Positions 25,545-33,166 of a stretch of 42,410 nt of DNA are shown piece after piece. Source of the DNA: Kitasatospora sp040298565 (GTDB lineage: Bacteria > Actinomycetota > Actinomycetes > Streptomycetales > Streptomycetaceae); assembly GCF_040298565.1 (NCBI RefSeq), contig NZ_JBEPAK010000024.1, positions 1 through 42,410 on the forward strand, given 5' to 3'. Within the stretch, counting starts at the first letter, position 1; each line of letters starts with the position of its first letter. Under the pieces are notes generated by a model that saw only the letters and a list, made by a program, of their open reading frames with translations, searched no databases and was not told the origin of the DNA. The position numbers were made by a program, and so were the translations under genes.

Positions 25545-25985
25545 TCACATCAGGAGCTTGTCCTTGGCCTTCCGGTACTCCTCGTCGGAGATGGCGCCCC
25601 GGTCGCGCAGGTCCGCCAGCCTCGCCAGGTCCTCGACGTGGCTTCCACCGCCGCCGCCGCCCTCCGCCGGCGTCCCGGCCGCGTCCCGGATGTACGCCCG
25701 GACCGCTGCGTCGGCCTGCTGGGCCTGTTCCAGGTCCCGTTTGCCCATGCTCTGGCCGCGGGCGATGAGGTAGACGAGGACGCCGAGCAGTGGCAGGAGG
25801 ATCACCAGGATCAGCCAGCCGGCCTTGCCCCAGCCGCTGAGGTCGTGGCTGCGGAAGATGTCCGTGATGATCTTGAACAGCAGGAAGAACCAGAGCACCC
25901 AGAGGAAGAGCTCCAGCATCGTCCAGAAGATGTTGAGCAGGGGGTAGTCGGCGGCCAGCGGGACGGCCAACGGGTAGGTGTCCAT
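25545..25985 (-). CDS. Membrane protein with PLDc_N and SHOCT domains
   Basis: 146 residues. Two membrane helices near the N-terminus (MLELFLWVLWFFLLFKIITDIF and GWLILVILLPLLGVLVYLIARG) form a PLDc_N-type module with the conserved aromatic and basic residues between them. A Gln/Ala-rich segment and a poly-Gly linker lead to a C-terminal SHOCT motif (DLARLADLRDRGAISDEEYRKAKDKLL). SHOCT motifs are thought to mediate oligomerisation. The function is unknown; such proteins are common in actinomycetes. The start is ATG 25985. Transcription runs convergent to tex. Confidence 0.88.
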   Translation of the reverse strand: MDTYPLAVPLAADYPLLNIFWTMLELFLWVLWFFLLFKIITDIFRSHDLSGWGKAGWLILVILLPLLGVLVYLIARGQSMGKRDLEQAQQADAAVRAYIRDAAGTPAEGGGGGGSHVEDLARLADLRDRGAISDEEYRKAKDKLLM

Positions 25986-26138
25986 GGTTGAGTCATATCA
26001 CCGCAAAACGGACACCGTGGTCCGGTGTTCCACCGTTCCGGTGAGCCCCCGCAGCCCCGGGACCCCACGGCCGCCGAAGCCCCCGTGGCCTCAGGCGCAG
26101 CCCTCGGAACCCCTCCGCCGACGGCCCGGCGCGGCGCC

Positions 26139-26801
26139 TCAGCCCCGTCGGGCCCGCTCCCGCAGCTCCACCGCGAGGCCGATCAGCTCGCCCCACCACC
26201 CGTCGTGCCCGGTGAGCAGCAGCCGCTGCGCCTCGGCGGCCGGGACGGCCCGGACCTCTACCACCTGCTCGCCGTCCGCCGGGTTGGTCGGCGTGGAGTC
26301 CAGGGCGACCTCCGCCCACCCCCACAGCCAGGCCTTCTCCGGGTGCGGCTGCCACGGCCGGTACGGCACCGGGTCGTCGGTGCGGCAGCGGTGCGCGCCC
26401 AGCCAGGCCGGCTCGCCGAGCAGACGGGCGCCGGCCTCCTCGCGCAGCTCGCGGGCCAGGCAGGCGGCGACGGACTCGCCCTGCTCCCGGGTGCCGCCGG
26501 GCAGGAACCAGTGGTCGCGGTCGTCCCGGCACAGCACCACGCCGCCGTCCGCGAAGCCGACCAGGTGGATGTTGGTGACCAGGTCGTCCGGCGGCAGCAC
26601 GGTGGAGAACTGCGCGTCGTAGCGGCCCCAGGCCCAGTACTGCGGCGCGTGCAACGCGGGGAAGAGGGCGGCGAGTTCGGCGGATCCGGCGGTCCCGGTG
26701 GTTGCGCCGGTCTCGCCGGTGCCGGTGCGGTCGGTGGTGCCGGTGCTTTCCGTGCTCCCGGTGCTTTCCGTGCTCCCGGTGCGGTCCGTGGTGTCGGTCA
26801 T
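26139..26801 (-). CDS. Nudix hydrolase with low-complexity N-terminus
   Basis: 220 residues. The first 35 residues are a Thr/Ser/Gly/Glu run (STESTG repeated; TGTGETGATTGT) encoded by 18-bp repeats. The Nudix box is perfect: G-TREQG-E-SVAACLA-REL-REEAGA, at about residues 104-126. It would cleave a nucleoside diphosphate linked to another moiety. The ATG overlaps the rppA stop as ATGA, so translation is coupled and the gene belongs to the P450-rppA operon. A Nudix enzyme is not an obvious partner for a type III polyketide synthase; clean-up of oxidised nucleotides or a CoA/nucleotide-sugar role are guesses. Confidence 0.85.
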   Translation of the reverse strand: MTDTTDRTGSTESTGSTESTGTTDRTGTGETGATTGTAGSAELAALFPALHAPQYWAWGRYDAQFSTVLPPDDLVTNIHLVGFADGGVVLCRDDRDHWFLPGGTREQGESVAACLARELREEAGARLLGEPAWLGAHRCRTDDPVPYRPWQPHPEKAWLWGWAEVALDSTPTNPADGEQVVEVRAVPAAEAQRLLLTGHDGWWGELIGLAVELRERARRG

Positions 26802-27955
26802 TCGGTGATCGTAGTGCCGGCCGGGAAACGGCGGGGAGCGCTCTGGTGGACGAGGGCGATGTCGGGGGTGGCGACGGCGAGCGGTCGGCTGTGCCCCCGG
26901 TCGGCCGGGGCGCCCACCCAACTGCCCAGCGACATCTCGGCGGTGATGCCCGGTCCGAATCCGGCGATCAGCCCCGGCGCGCCCTCGGGCGCGCCGCCGT
27001 CGGCGAACAGCCGGGCGAGGGCGTCGAAGACGACGGCGCTGGCGATGTTGCCGCGTTCGGTGAGCGTGGCCCGGCTGTAGCGGAACACCGCCGGCTCGAC
27101 GTCGAGGAAGCGGCAGAGGTCGTCGAGGATCCGCGGGCCGCCCGCGTGCACGATGTAGAAGCCCAGTCCGGAGGCGTCCCAGCCGTGTTGGCCCGCCAGG
27201 CCGCGCAGCGCGGGCGCGAGCAGCTCCATCGTGCCGGGCACCCGCTTGTCCAGTTGGAAGTGGAAGCCGGTGTCCTCGACCCCGTAGGAGATCCAGTTCT
27301 CGGTGTCCGGCACGAGGTGGGAGCCGTTGCGCTCGACGCGCACCCCGGTGCCGCCGTGGCCGCGCATCACCACGGCGGCGATCGCGTCGCCGAACAGGCC
27401 GTTGGAGAGCAGCGAGCCGACGCCGAGGTCGCTCGGCTGGTAGCAGAGCGAGCAGAACTCGCAGGCGACGATCAGCACGTTGGCGCCGGGGTAGGCGCGG
27501 CAGAAGTCGTGCGCCCGGTTGACGGCGGCGCCGCCGGCCGCGCAGCCGAGCTGGGCGATCGGCACCTGGCGGGTGTCGGAGCGGAAGCCCATGGTGTTGA
27601 TCAGCCAGGCGGTCATCGACGGCATCATGAAGCCGGTGCAGGAGACGTAGACGATCAGGTCGATGTCCCGGGCCGGCACCTCGGCGTTGGCCAGGGCCCG
27701 TTCGACCACCGCGGGGACGCGGGCCTTGGCCTCCCGCTCGTACACCCGGTTGCGGACGGTGAAACCGGGGTGGGTGAGGGTCTGCTCGATCGGCTGGACC
27801 AGGTGCCGGGTGCGCACCCCGGTGTTCTCGATCAGCCGCAGCACCAGGCCGAGTCGGGGGTGGCCGGCGTGCAGGGTGCGGGCCAGGTCGAGGGTCTCGT
27901 CGAGGGTGATGACGTGCTCGGGCACGGCGACGGCGGGGCGGCAGAGTGTTGCCAT
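26798..27955 (-). CDS. rppA: 1,3,6,8-Tetrahydroxynaphthalene synthase (type III PKS)
   Basis: 385 residues, very close in pattern to Streptomyces RppA: MATLCRPAVAVPEHVITL at the N-terminus, SCTGFMMPS, the catalytic Cys138 in QLGCAAGGAAVNRAHDF, EFCSLCYQPSDLGVGSLLSNGLFGDA, the catalytic His in FYIVHAGGPRILDD and Asn in RATLTERGNIASAVV. RppA condenses five malonyl-CoA to 1,3,6,8-tetrahydroxynaphthalene, which oxidises to flaviolin. The start is ATG 27955 with GGGGAG upstream. The P450 gene lies 130 bases upstream on the same strand and the Nudix gene overlaps downstream. Together they suggest synthesis of flaviolin polymers or HPQ-type melanin, which protects against UV and oxidants. Confidence 0.93.
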   Translation of the reverse strand: MATLCRPAVAVPEHVITLDETLDLARTLHAGHPRLGLVLRLIENTGVRTRHLVQPIEQTLTHPGFTVRNRVYEREAKARVPAVVERALANAEVPARDIDLIVYVSCTGFMMPSMTAWLINTMGFRSDTRQVPIAQLGCAAGGAAVNRAHDFCRAYPGANVLIVACEFCSLCYQPSDLGVGSLLSNGLFGDAIAAVVMRGHGGTGVRVERNGSHLVPDTENWISYGVEDTGFHFQLDKRVPGTMELLAPALRGLAGQHGWDASGLGFYIVHAGGPRILDDLCRFLDVEPAVFRYSRATLTERGNIASAVVFDALARLFADGGAPEGAPGLIAGFGPGITAEMSLGSWVGAPADRGHSRPLAVATPDIALVHQSAPRRFPAGTTITE

Positions 27956-28085
27956 GGTGGGTCTCCCCGTGGGGGCGGCCGTGGCGGGCCGGCGGCGGAC
28001 GGCCGGGCGGTGGCCGGTGATGTGCGTGGAAGGGTGTGCGGGAGGCGCCCGGCGGCCGTGCGGGAGGCGCGCCGGGAGCGGGAGG

Positions 28086-29291
28086 TCACCAGGCGAGGGG
28101 CAGGGCCTGCGGGAACCGCCAGATGGAGCCGGAGTCCCAGTCGAGTTCGGACGGCGCGACGGCCAGCCGCAGCCGGGGGAAGCGCCGCAGCAGGGTGCCG
28201 ATCGCGACCTGCAGCTCCATCCGGGCCAGGTGCGAGCCGAGGCAGTGGTGCTGGCCGTGACCGAAGGCCATGTGGGTGGGCGCGCCGCGGTCGAGGTCCA
28301 GCTCGTCGGGCCGCTCGTACACGGCGGGATCCCGGTTGGCGGTGAGGTAGGAGACGTGCACGGCCTCGCCGGCCCGGATCAGCACCCCGCCCAGCTCCAC
28401 GTCCTCGACGGCGACCCGGGCGATGCCGACGCCCTGGCGGAACGGGATGAAGCGCAGCAGCTCCTCCAGGGCCTGCGGCAGCGTCTCCGGGCGGGCGCGG
28501 AGCTTGGCGAGCTGCTCGGGGTGGGTGAGCAGGGTGTAGGTGATGTTGCTGAGCTGGTAGGTGCTGGTGTCGTGGCCGGTGACCAGCAGCACCATCGCCA
28601 TGACGGCCAACTCCTGGTCGTCCAGCAGTTCGTCGCCGTCGCGGGCGGTGGCGAGCGCGCTGATCAGGTCCTCGCCGGGATCGGCGCGGCGGGCGGCGGT
28701 GAGCTCGGTGAAGTAGCCGCGCAGTCCCGCCTTGGCCTCCTCCTGGCCCTTCCGGCTGCCCGGGCCCATCCGCATCATGGCGACGGCCCACGTCCGCAGC
28801 CGGGCGCGGTCCTCCGGCGGGATCTCCAGCAGCTCGCAGATGGTGTGCAGCGGGAGCCGGCTGGACAGGAAGCGGACCAGGTCGGCCGGGGCGCCGTGCT
28901 CCTCCATCTCGTCCAGGTAGCCGCTGACGACGTCCTGCGTCCGGGCGCGCATCCGTTCCACCTGGCGGTTGGTGAAGCCCTGGGCGACCAGGCGGCGCAG
29001 CCGGTTGTGGGCGGGCGGGTCCATCAGGTTGATGGCCTCGGCCTGGGCGATCGGGGCGGGCGTCATCCGGGGAAGGTCCCGCCCGATGCCGGCGGCGCGG
29101 CTGAACCGGCGGTCGGTGGTGACCACCTTGACGTCCTCGTAGCGGGTGGCGAGCCAGGCTTCGCCCGCACCGTGCGGCAGTCGGATCCTGGCGATCGGGG
29201 CCTCGGTGAGCAGCCGCTTGAGGAGGGGGTCGAACTCCAGACCGTCGGTGTGGTGGAAGGGGCAGTCCCACACGGGGGTGGTGGTGGTCAC
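28086..29291 (-). CDS. Cytochrome P450 of the rppA operon
   Basis: 401 residues, a soluble bacterial class I P450. The heme-binding loop is FGHGQHHCLGSHLARMEL with Cys350; the K-helix has EELLRFIP (ExxR); the I-helix is LVTGHDTSTYQ, with Asp-Thr for oxygen activation. The N-terminal pattern (DFDP-like FDPLLKRLL, RIRLPHGAGEAWLATRYEDV) resembles P450s that act on flaviolin or tetrahydroxynaphthalene. The likely task is oxidative C-C coupling of RppA products. It needs a ferredoxin and a reductase that are not adjacent. The start is GTG 29291 (VTTTTPVWDCPFHH) after GGACAGG; an upstream in-frame ATG at 29381 would add 30 atypical residues. Confidence 0.9.
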   Translation of the reverse strand: MTTTTPVWDCPFHHTDGLEFDPLLKRLLTEAPIARIRLPHGAGEAWLATRYEDVKVVTTDRRFSRAAGIGRDLPRMTPAPIAQAEAINLMDPPAHNRLRRLVAQGFTNRQVERMRARTQDVVSGYLDEMEEHGAPADLVRFLSSRLPLHTICELLEIPPEDRARLRTWAVAMMRMGPGSRKGQEEAKAGLRGYFTELTAARRADPGEDLISALATARDGDELLDDQELAVMAMVLLVTGHDTSTYQLSNITYTLLTHPEQLAKLRARPETLPQALEELLRFIPFRQGVGIARVAVEDVELGGVLIRAGEAVHVSYLTANRDPAVYERPDELDLDRGAPTHMAFGHGQHHCLGSHLARMELQVAIGTLLRRFPRLRLAVAPSELDWDSGSIWRFPQALPLAW

Positions 29292-29668
29292 GGGCCTGTC
29301 CAATGGTCCTTGTCGTGCCGGGGCGTTGGTGTCCGAGCGGTTCGTCACCGTTCCGGCGCGGACATGCAGATGTTCCCCCATGGGTTGGCAAAGATGTGAG
29401 TTCGCCGAACTGTTCCCTCCATCGAGTGAGATGGCTGATTGTCATGCGAATTGCCCCCGCTGCCGCGGTACTTGGCGGATCGCCGGGCGGCACCTCGGCG
29501 ACCGGCCGGCGGATTCGGCGGCTACCGCACCGTCCGGTGGTCCGGGGCGGGTCCGGCGGTCCGCCGCGGGTCCGGCGGTACGGGCGGCCGGGTGGTTCTC
29601 CGCCGCGCCGTCCGCCGCACGGCTGACGCGCCGCCAACCGCCGCCGTTCGAACGCCTATCATCGCGCC
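29292..29668. promoter_or_regulatory. Divergent control region between P450-rppA operon and hemC
   Basis: 377 bases without a supported gene. AGTTCG-C-CGAACT (29399-29411) is a perfect 6+1+6 dyad, placed 108 bases before the P450 start, and CCATC-GAGTGA-GATGG (about 29418-29433) can form a small hairpin. This middle part is markedly less GC-rich than the flanks, as expected of promoters. TATCAT at 29657-29662, seven bases before the hemC ATG, is a good -10 hexamer for a leaderless transcript; no matching -35 was seen. Confidence 0.5.
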
Positions 29669-30604
29669 ATGGCCACCGCTGAGCTGATCCGCATCGTCTC
29701 CCGCTCCTCGCCCATGGCGCTCGCCCAGGTCGAGCGGGTCCGCGCCGAACTCGCCGCCCTGCACCCGGCCCTGCGCACCGAGGTGGTGCCGGTCACCACC
29801 TCGGGCGACCGCTGGACCGGAGACCTCGCCCAGCTGGGCGGCAAGGGCGCGTTCACCAAGGAGGTCGACGCCGCGCTGCTCGCCGGGGAGGCCGACGTCG
29901 CCGTGCACTGCCTCAAGGACGTGCCCGCCGACCGCCCGCTGCCCGCCGGCACCGTCTTCGCCGCCTACCTGCGCCGCGACGACATCCGCGACGCACTGGT
30001 CCACCCCGGTGGCCTGACCCTCGCCGAACTCCCGGCGGGCACCCGGATCGGCACCTCCTCCGTCCGCCGCATCGCCCAACTCGCCGCCTCCCACCCGCAC
30101 CTGGAGTGCGTCCCGATCCGCGGCAACGCCAACAGCCGGCTGGCCAAGCTGGCGGCCGGGGACGTCGACGCGCTGCTGCTCGCCGTCTCCGGCCTGGAGC
30201 GGATCGGCGAGCCGGAGCGGATCACCGAGGTCCTCGGCGTGGAGGGGATGTGCCCGCCGATCGGCGCCGGCATCCTCGTGCTGCAGTGCCGGGAGGACGA
30301 CACCGCGACCATCGAGGCCGTGAGCGGGCTCGGCCACCACGACACCTGGCGCGAGGCGGCGGCCGAGCGGATGTTCCTGCACGCGCTCCAGGGGCACTGC
30401 AACAGCCCGATCGCCGGCTACGCCAAGGCCGAGGCGGACGGCCGCCTCTCGCTGCGCGGCCGGGTCTTCAGCCCGGACGGCAAGCGGGTGCTGGACGCCC
30501 ACGAGTGGGCGGGCGCGCTCAGCCCCGAGGACCTCGGCACCTCGGTCGCGCTGGCGCTCAAGCGGCAGGGGGCGCAGGAGCTGATCGCCGCGATCCCGCA
30601 CTGA
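29669..30604 (+). CDS. hemC: Hydroxymethylbilane synthase (porphobilinogen deaminase), stand-alone copy
   Basis: 311 residues. Key residues are present: SRSSPMALAQ in domain 1, the catalytic Asp84 in HCLKDVPADRP, GTSSVRRIAQL with the substrate-binding Arg pair, PIRGNANSRL, and the dipyrromethane-anchoring Cys244 in LQGHCNSPIAGYA. It joins four porphobilinogen units to hydroxymethylbilane. The cofactor loop G-H-C-N-S differs from the common G-G-C. No hemA, hemB, hemD or hemE lies nearby, so this is probably a second, divergent copy beside the one in the usual hem cluster, or else a relocated hemC. No Shine-Dalgarno is seen; a -10 (TATCAT) just before ATG suggests a leaderless message. The neighbour is the P450 gene, a heme protein, in the other direction. 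Confidence 0.88.
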   Translation: MATAELIRIVSRSSPMALAQVERVRAELAALHPALRTEVVPVTTSGDRWTGDLAQLGGKGAFTKEVDAALLAGEADVAVHCLKDVPADRPLPAGTVFAAYLRRDDIRDALVHPGGLTLAELPAGTRIGTSSVRRIAQLAASHPHLECVPIRGNANSRLAKLAAGDVDALLLAVSGLERIGEPERITEVLGVEGMCPPIGAGILVLQCREDDTATIEAVSGLGHHDTWREAAAERMFLHALQGHCNSPIAGYAKAEADGRLSLRGRVFSPDGKRVLDAHEWAGALSPEDLGTSVALALKRQGAQELIAAIPH

Positions 30605-30705
30605 GCACGGCCCTGCTCCGGCGCCCGGTTTCCGCGGGCTCCGGCGGGCTCCGGCGGGGGAGAGCGACGGAGAACCGGGTGGGTGTCCGGGGCGTCCGTT
30701 GAGGC

Positions 30706-31248
30706 GTGATCAGTGCGGTGCTCGGCGGGATGCCGAATTTCTGGCCCGGGCTGCTGCTCTCGCTGGTGCCGGCGGCTCTGCTGAACCGGCCGGTGGGGCG
30801 GCTGCTCCGGGCCCACTGGGTGGTCGGCTTCCTGCTGCTGCTCGGGCTCGGCGGGGTGGTCGTGGCGACGCTGCTGCCGGAGGCCTTCCGGCTGTCCGAG
30901 GCCGTCGTGCGGCACTGCACGGTGCGCGGCGGCCGGCCGCGCTCACCGTACGAACTGCTGCACGTGCGGCACATCGAGCTGAAACTGGCGACCTACGCCC
31001 CGGTGGGCTTCGCCGCGGCCCTGGCGGGGACGCGGCGGCGGGCGGCGGTGGCGCTGCTGGGCACCGCCGCGCTGCCGTTCGCGGTGTCGGCGCTGCAGTA
31101 CGCGGTGCCGGCGATCGGGCGCAGCTGCGACGTGCAGGACGTCTGGGACGGGGTGCAGGGGGTCGTGCTGGGTGCGGCGCTGGGCCTGGTGGCGGGGCCG
31201 GTGGGGCGGACGGTGACCAGGGCCCGGGCCCGGGTGCCGTCGGTGTGA
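30706..31248 (+). CDS. VanZ-family membrane protein
   Basis: 180 residues with about four or five hydrophobic helices. The VanZ-like arrangement is recognisable: an early PNFWPGLLLSLVPAAL helix, TLLPEAFRLSE, a polar segment, the ELKLATYAPVGFAAALAG helix and a final ALQYAVPAIGRSCDVQDVWDGVQGVVLGAALGL part with the conserved acidic Asp-Asp region (DVQDVWDG). VanZ gives low teicoplanin resistance in enterococci, but most family members are of unknown role. The start is GTG 30706, with a weak GAGG just before. It follows hemC by 100 bases on the same strand and is convergent with the TetR gene. Confidence 0.78.
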   Translation: MISAVLGGMPNFWPGLLLSLVPAALLNRPVGRLLRAHWVVGFLLLLGLGGVVVATLLPEAFRLSEAVVRHCTVRGGRPRSPYELLHVRHIELKLATYAPVGFAAALAGTRRRAAVALLGTAALPFAVSALQYAVPAIGRSCDVQDVWDGVQGVVLGAALGLVAGPVGRTVTRARARVPSV

Positions 31249-31359
31249 CGGAGCCGCGGCCCGGGTCGGCATCGGGCCCGCGGTGCGCCGGGGGCCGATC
31301 ACCTTCGCCCTGGCGGTCGCCCACCGCCGTCGCCGCCGCCGTACCGCGTGAACTCCGCT

Positions 31360-31392
31360 GCGCGGGACGTCGGACCCGCCGACTTCCCGCGC
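31360..31392. terminator. Hairpin between convergent VanZ and TetR genes
   Basis: Arms 31360-31373 and 31379-31392 pair over 14 bp with one mismatch around ACCCG. It lies 16 bases before the TetR stop and 112 bases after the VanZ stop; it is probably the main stop for both directions. Confidence 0.75.
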
Positions 31393-31408
31393 GCACGGTC
31401 CCGCGTGT

Positions 31409-32143
31409 TCAGCGCGGCCGGTGGTCGGTGCCCGCCCGGCCGACCTCCTGAGGGGCTCGGTTCGCGTTGACCAGGGTGTCGGCCAGGTGCTCCGCGACGG
31501 TCCCGTCCAGCGGCGCGTGCCCGAGTAGGAAGCGGTACCAGAACACCCCGTAGACCTGGTCGACGATCAGGTCGAGGTCGGCGTCCGCCGCGAGTTCGCC
31601 GCGCTCGCGCCCCCGGGCCAGCAGGTCGCGCAGGGCGGTCCGGCGGGTGGCGGTGAAGGTCTGCATCAGTTCGGCCAGGTGGGGGTCGCGGGCCGCCTCG
31701 CGGACGACCGTCCGCAGCGCGGAGGCGGTGGTGCCGCGCTGGGCGGCGGCGAAGGTGGTGGCGACGAAGGCGCGCAGGTCGCTGCGGAGGGCGCCGGTGT
31801 CCGGGCCGGAGACGTCCTGGTCGGCGCGGTCGGTGAGGGCGTCGAGCAGCACCGCGCCCTTGGAGGGCCACCAGCGGTAGACGGTCTGCTTGCCCACGCC
31901 GGCCGTGCGGGCGATGGCGTCGACGGTGACGGGTGTGCCGTCGGAGTCGGCCAGCAGCCGCAGGGCGGCGTCCAGGATCGCCTGCTGGGCGGCCTCGTTG
32001 CGGCGGCGGCCGGTGTGGGGGCGCGCGGACGGTCCCTGCTCGCTTGCGGAGGCGCCCCGGGATGCTTCGCGGGAGTCGTCCCGGGCGTCTGCGCCCGCGC
32101 CCGCGCCGGCCCCGGACCCGGTTCGGGGGTCGGTCCTGCTCAT
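31409..32143 (-). CDS. TetR-family regulator divergent from an SDR gene
   Basis: 244 residues. The first 50 residues are low-complexity (GAGAGAGAD, SREASRGASASEQ). The HTH follows: RRRNEAAQQAILDAALRLLADSDGTPVTVDAIARTAGVGKQTVYRWWPSKGAVLLDAL. The C-terminal domain resembles the TetR_C_11/16 type with a LDLIVDQVYGVFWYRFLLGHAPL helix. The start is ATG 32143, with AAAGGGG at a good distance. It faces the SDR gene across 113 bases that contain direct and inverted repeats, a standard layout for a repressor controlling itself and its neighbour, with the SDR substrate or product as a possible inducer. Confidence 0.88.
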   Translation of the reverse strand: MSRTDPRTGSGAGAGAGADARDDSREASRGASASEQGPSARPHTGRRRNEAAQQAILDAALRLLADSDGTPVTVDAIARTAGVGKQTVYRWWPSKGAVLLDALTDRADQDVSGPDTGALRSDLRAFVATTFAAAQRGTTASALRTVVREAARDPHLAELMQTFTATRRTALRDLLARGRERGELAADADLDLIVDQVYGVFWYRFLLGHAPLDGTVAEHLADTLVNANRAPQEVGRAGTDHRPR

Positions 32144-32169
32144 CGTGGTGCCCCTTTCGTCATCGCCGC

Positions 32170-32225
32170 TTGACAAGACTAGCAGTCTCGACAAGCATCA
32201 TTGCCGGAACCAGCGGTCTCGACAA
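32170..32225 (+). promoter_or_regulatory. SDR promoter with TetR-type operator repeats
   Basis: TTGACA (32170-32175) is a perfect -35; 17 bases later AAGCAT (32193-32198) is a weak -10. Between them lies the dyad AGACT-AGC-AGTCT. The 14-mer AGC(A/G)GTCTCGACAA occurs at 32181-32194 and 32212-32225, 31 bases (three DNA turns) apart. A bound TetR protein would cover the SDR promoter and the leader of its own gene. Confidence 0.65.
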
Positions 32226-32256
32226 TGACCCGGACAAGCCGGAAAGGCCCACCACC

Positions 32257-33000
32257 ATGAGCACTGCGTCAAACCCCTTCGCCGGACAGCGCGTCGTCGT
32301 GATGGGCGGCAGCTCGGGCATCGGGGAGTCGGCTGCGGCCGCCTTCGCCGCGGACGGCGCCGAGGTCGTGATCACCGGCCGCAGCCGCGAGCGGCTGGAC
32401 TCCGCCGTGGAGCGGATCGGCGGCAGGACGACCGGTCAGCAGGTGGACGCGACCGACCCGGCCGCCCTCGCCGCCTTCTTCGCCGAACTCGGCGGCGTCG
32501 ACCACCTGGTGGTCGCGGTCAGCGGCGCGGCCGGCAGCGGCCCCTTCGCCGGGCTCGACCTGGCCGACCTCGCCGCCGGGTTCGACGCCAAGTTCTGGGC
32601 GCAGGTCCGGGTCCTCCAGGCGGCGCTGCCGCATCTGCGCGAGGACGGTTCGGTCACCCTGATCACCGCTGCCTCCGCACGCGCCGCCATCCCCGGCACC
32701 GCCGGTCTGGCCGCCATCAACGGTGCGCTGGAGGCGATGGTGCCGCCACTGGCCGTCGAGCTGGCCCCGCTGCGGGTCAACGCCGTCTCGCCCGGTGTCA
32801 TCGACACCCCGTGGTGGGACCGCGTCCCTTCCGAGCAGCGCAGCGCACTGTTCGACGGGCTGGCCGCCACCACCCCGGTCGGGCGGGTCGGCCGCCCCGA
32901 GGACGTGGCCCGGGCGATCCACATGCTGGCGGCGAACACCTTCGTCACCGGCGTGGTCCTCGACTGCACCGGCGGGGCCAACCTGCCCACCGGCCGCTGA
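32257..33000 (+). CDS. SDR-fold protein lacking YxxxK
   Basis: 247 residues, short-chain dehydrogenase/reductase fold. The nucleotide motif VVVMGGSSGIGESAA and the later VNAVSPGVIDTPWW and final GGANLPTGR are standard. The active-site region reads SARAAIPGTAGLAAINGALEAM: the Tyr position is Leu151 and the Lys position Asn155, so classical hydride-transfer chemistry lacks its acid/base pair. Related actinobacterial SDRs with this change exist, so it may be a family trait and not decay; NADP binding is still likely. The start is ATG 32257 with GGAAAGG. It is divergent from, and probably controlled by, the TetR gene. Confidence 0.85.
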   Translation: MSTASNPFAGQRVVVMGGSSGIGESAAAAFAADGAEVVITGRSRERLDSAVERIGGRTTGQQVDATDPAALAAFFAELGGVDHLVVAVSGAAGSGPFAGLDLADLAAGFDAKFWAQVRVLQAALPHLREDGSVTLITAASARAAIPGTAGLAAINGALEAMVPPLAVELAPLRVNAVSPGVIDTPWWDRVPSEQRSALFDGLAATTPVGRVGRPEDVARAIHMLAANTFVTGVVLDCTGGANLPTGR

Positions 33001-33010
33001 GTCCACCGGC

Positions 33011-33073
33011 GGAGCCGCCCCGGGCCGAACCGGAGCCGCCCCGGGCCGAACCGGAGCCGCCCCGGGCCGGACC
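33011..33073. repeat. Three 21-bp tandem repeats after the SDR gene
   Basis: Units 33011-33031, 33032-33052 and 33053-33073 are identical except for one base in the last. Each begins GGAGCCGCCCCGGG. They start ten bases after the SDR stop, in the 166-base gap to the convergent second SDR gene. GC-rich self-complementary parts (CCCGGG) may help end transcription. Confidence 0.75.
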
Positions 33074-33166
33074 GACCCCGCGCGGCCGGGCCCGGACCGA
33101 CCCAGGGAGGCCGGCCCCGGACCCCGCGTGGCCCGGGCCGGCCCGCCTGCTACCGCTCGCGGCGCG

